Shown here: positions 6,825 through 8,491 of the stretch, piece by piece | Layout of the letters: every line of letters starts with the position of its first letter | Position numbering within the stretch: position 1 is the first letter of the stretch | DNA from: Fen-999 sp035654135 | GTDB lineage: Bacteria; Pseudomonadota; Gammaproteobacteria; Burkholderiales; Rhodocyclaceae | Assembly (NCBI GenBank): GCA_035654135.1 | Contig: DASRXN010000168.1 | Span: 1-8,491 of the forward strand | Direction: 5' to 3' | DNA length: 8,491 nucleotides | Program-made: the position numbers and the translations under genes | The notes under the pieces: model-generated | What the model saw: the letters and a program-made list of their open reading frames with translations, nothing else | Databases searched by the model: none | Told to the model about the DNA's origin: nothing

Positions 6825-7349
6825 TCACTTTTCCAGTTCCTTCATCATGGGCAGGATCTTCTTCTCCATCACCTCCGGGGTGATGGGGCCGATCTGCTTG
6901 TAGCGGATGGTGCCGGCCTTGTCGATCAGATAGGTTTCGGGCACGCCATAGACGCCGTAGTCGATGCCAACCCGGCCGTCGGCATCGAAAGCCGAGAGCA
7001 CGTAGGGATCGCCGAACTGCTTGAGCCAGCGCATGCCGTCGATGCGTTGATCCTTGTAATCGAGACCGACGACGGTGATGTTGTCCTTCTTCGCGTATTC
7101 GACCAGCACCGGATGTTCCTGCCGGCAGGAAACGCACCACGACGCCCAGACATTGAGCAGCCAGACCTTGCCGAGCATTTCCTTGGGTGCGAAGGTCTTG
7201 TCAGGCGCAACGAGTTGCGGCACCTCGAAAGCCGGCGCCGGTTTGCCGACCAGCGGCGAGGGTACCTCGCGCGGATCGCGGTTGAGGCCAACGGCGAGGA
7301 AGCCGAGCAGGACGATGAACAAGGCAAGAGGGATCACGAAACGGTTCAC
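6825..7349 (-). CDS. ccmG: CcmG (DsbE), membrane-anchored periplasmic thioredoxin
   Basis: CcmG is the reductant that keeps the CcmH and apocytochrome cysteines in the thiol state, receiving electrons from DsbD/CcdA-type membrane proteins. The 174-residue protein has an N-terminal anchor (about 4-22), a linker with SPLVGKPAPAF typical of the family, then a thioredoxin fold. The active site is WASWCVSCRQEHP, with C72 and C75. The GVYGVPETYLID stretch (132-143) includes the cis-proline P137 and is diagnostic for CcmG/DsbE. The start codon is GTG at 7349-7347, overlapping the ccmF TGA in a 4-bp GTGA junction. GAAGGTG at 7363-7357 supplies a ribosome binding site seven bases upstream. The gene ends two bases before ccmH. 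Confidence 0.96.
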   Translation of the reverse strand: MNRFVIPLALFIVLLGFLAVGLNRDPREVPSPLVGKPAPAFEVPQLVAPDKTFAPKEMLGKVWLLNVWASWCVSCRQEHPVLVEYAKKDNITVVGLDYKDQRIDGMRWLKQFGDPYVLSAFDADGRVGIDYGVYGVPETYLIDKAGTIRYKQIGPITPEVMEKKILPMMKELEK

Positions 7350-8491
7350 GATGCGGCACCTTCGAGGGAAACACGGCCGGCCGCCGAGCGGAGCTTGAGC
7401 CGGTAGCGGCGGTCGGATGCCGCCAGCAGTCCGCCCAGCGCCATGAACAGGCAGCCGAACCAGATCCAGTCGACAAACGGCTTGTAATAGACACGCACGG
7501 CCCAGGCGCCGTTTTCCTTGCTTCCTTCCAGCGGCTCGCCCAACGAGACATAGACGTCGCGCGTGAAGCCGGCATCGATCGCCGCCTCGGTCATGGGCAT
7601 GCTGGAGGAATGGTAGTTGCGCTTCTCGGGGTTCAACCGCTTGAGCACGCGGCCGTTCTGGATCAGGTCCACATCGCCGACCGAGGCCATGTAGTTGGGG
7701 CCTTCAGCCTGGCGCACGCCGACGAAAGCGAAGGTATAGCCGCCGACGCTGACTGTGTCGCCCGGCGCCATGCGCACATCCTTTTCCTCCTGGTAGCCGC
7801 CGACCATGGTGACGCCGACGACAAATACTGCCACGCCCAGATGGGCCAGATGCATGCCCCAGAAGCTCGGTGGCGCGAAGCCCGCCTTCAGACGGTCGGC
7901 GATCTGCATCAGGGTCGAGGCGACGATCCAGACGGCCGCCAGCAGACCGAGCGCCACCAGCGGTGTCCAGGCGCCGACCAGCAAGGGCAGGCCGAGGCCG
8001 GCGACAATGGCGATGACGGCGGCGAGGCGCAGGCGGCGACCGATGTCCTTCAGGTCTGCGTGCTTCCAGCGGGCGATCGGTCCGGCGGCGACCAGGAATA
8101 GCAGCGGTACCATGATGGGCACGAACACGGCATTGAAATACGGGGCGCCGACGGAAAGCTTGCCGAGGTTGAGAGCGTCGATGAGCAATGGGTAGAGCGT
8201 GCCCAGCAGTACCGAGCCGCAGGCGACCACGAGCAGCACGTTGTTGGCCAGCAGCAGCGTTTCGCGCGACATCAGGGCGAAGGCGCCGCCCAGCCTCACC
8301 TTGGGCGCCCGCCAGGCAAACAGGCTGAGCGAAGCGCCGACGACGATGGCCAGCAGCGCCAGGATGAAGATGCCACGGCGCGGATCGCTGGCGAAGGCAT
8401 GGACGGAAGTCAGCACGCCCGAGCGGACCAGGAAGGTGCCGAGCAGCGAGAGCGAAAAGGCGCCGATGGCCAGCAGTACCGTCCAGTTCTT
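7346..8491 (-). CDS. ccmF: CcmF, haem ligase core protein (C-terminal part, 5' end outside window)
   Basis: CcmF is the multi-pass membrane protein that joins haem from holo-CcmE to apocytochrome c. The frame is open from the right edge of the window and gives 381 C-terminal residues of a family usually about 650 long. The GTG at 8416 falls inside a conserved motif and is not a start. The first visible residues lead into LLGTFLVRSGVLTSVHAFA, a CcmF hallmark; its histidine (visible residue 31) corresponds to one of the periplasmic histidines flanking the WWD haem site. The WWD motif itself lies outside the window. The GMHLAHLGVAVFVVG segment (about 212-226) probably carries the transmembrane haem b ligand, the histidine of AHLG. 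Several membrane helices, a large periplasmic loop (about 230-335) and a final helix (about 338-357) follow in the usual order. The stop overlaps the ccmG start. Confidence 0.96.
   Translation of the reverse strand, partial: KNWTVLLAIGAFSLSLLGTFLVRSGVLTSVHAFASDPRRGIFILALLAIVVGASLSLFAWRAPKVRLGGAFALMSRETLLLANNVLLVVACGSVLLGTLYPLLIDALNLGKLSVGAPYFNAVFVPIMVPLLFLVAAGPIARWKHADLKDIGRRLRLAAVIAIVAGLGLPLLVGAWTPLVALGLLAAVWIVASTLMQIADRLKAGFAPPSFWGMHLAHLGVAVFVVGVTMVGGYQEEKDVRMAPGDTVSVGGYTFAFVGVRQAEGPNYMASVGDVDLIQNGRVLKRLNPEKRNYHSSSMPMTEAAIDAGFTRDVYVSLGEPLEGSKENGAWAVRVYYKPFVDWIWFGCLFMALGGLLAASDRRYRLKLRSAAGRVSLEGAAS
7357..7363 (-). promoter_or_regulatory. Ribosome binding site for the GTG start of ccmG
   Basis: Read on the minus strand, GAAGGTG lies seven bases before the GTG at 7349. 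It sits inside the 3' end of ccmF and supports the GTG start. Confidence 0.65.

Noticed and set aside
6823..7140. Upstream extension of the ccmH frame back to 7140
   Set aside because: The extension lies within ccmG in another phase and has no protein-like features; the signal peptide begins at the ATG at 6822.
1..8491. Search by eye for a hidden new system, mobile element, CRISPR array or RNA gene
   Set aside because: Nearly every base is explained by nine recognised nap and ccm genes; the gaps are at most about 130 bases and contain no repeat arrays, transposase remnants or tRNA-like folds that I can see.

Overview
The window is ordinary bacterial respiratory DNA, densely coding and GC-rich. 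It holds two convergent gene clusters that meet at an intrinsic terminator near 5108-5148. The organism is most likely a denitrifying or nitrate-reducing betaproteobacterium, perhaps of the Rhodocyclales. I infer this from the GC-rich codon use, the napDAGHB gene order, the separate CcmH and CcmI proteins, and close similarity of NapA, NapG and NapD to enterobacterial-type Nap proteins recalled from memory. No search was run, so the genus is not determined.

Plus strand, 1-5148: a periplasmic nitrate reductase (nap) operon. It runs napD (3' end only), napA, napG, napH, napB, then a strong terminator. NapD is the chaperone for the Tat signal of NapA. NapA is the molybdenum (bis-MGD) and [4Fe-4S] catalytic subunit. 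NapG (four 4Fe-4S clusters, Tat-exported) and NapH (membrane ferredoxin-like protein) form a quinol-oxidising module. NapB is the dihaem cytochrome c that passes electrons to NapA. No napC follows napB before the terminator, so NapGH is the only quinol-to-NapB route visible here.

Minus strand, 8491-5180: the distal part of a cytochrome c maturation (System I, ccm) operon. It runs ccmF (3' part only), ccmG, ccmH, ccmI. Two junctions are 4-bp start/stop overlaps and the third has a 2-base gap. CcmF is the haem ligation core, CcmG and CcmH are the thiol-redox proteins that keep apocytochrome CXXCH cysteines reduced, and CcmI is the TPR apocytochrome chaperone.

The two clusters are functionally linked, because NapB needs covalent haem attached by the Ccm machinery. 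In E. coli the nap and ccm genes lie in tandem on one strand; here they converge. I found no RNA genes, mobile elements, CRISPR arrays or phage genes, and no evidence for a previously undescribed system. The points most worth a second look are a lipobox-like motif in the NapB signal peptide, the absence of napC at the operon end, a 60-residue tail on NapG, and the unusual napA-napG junction.
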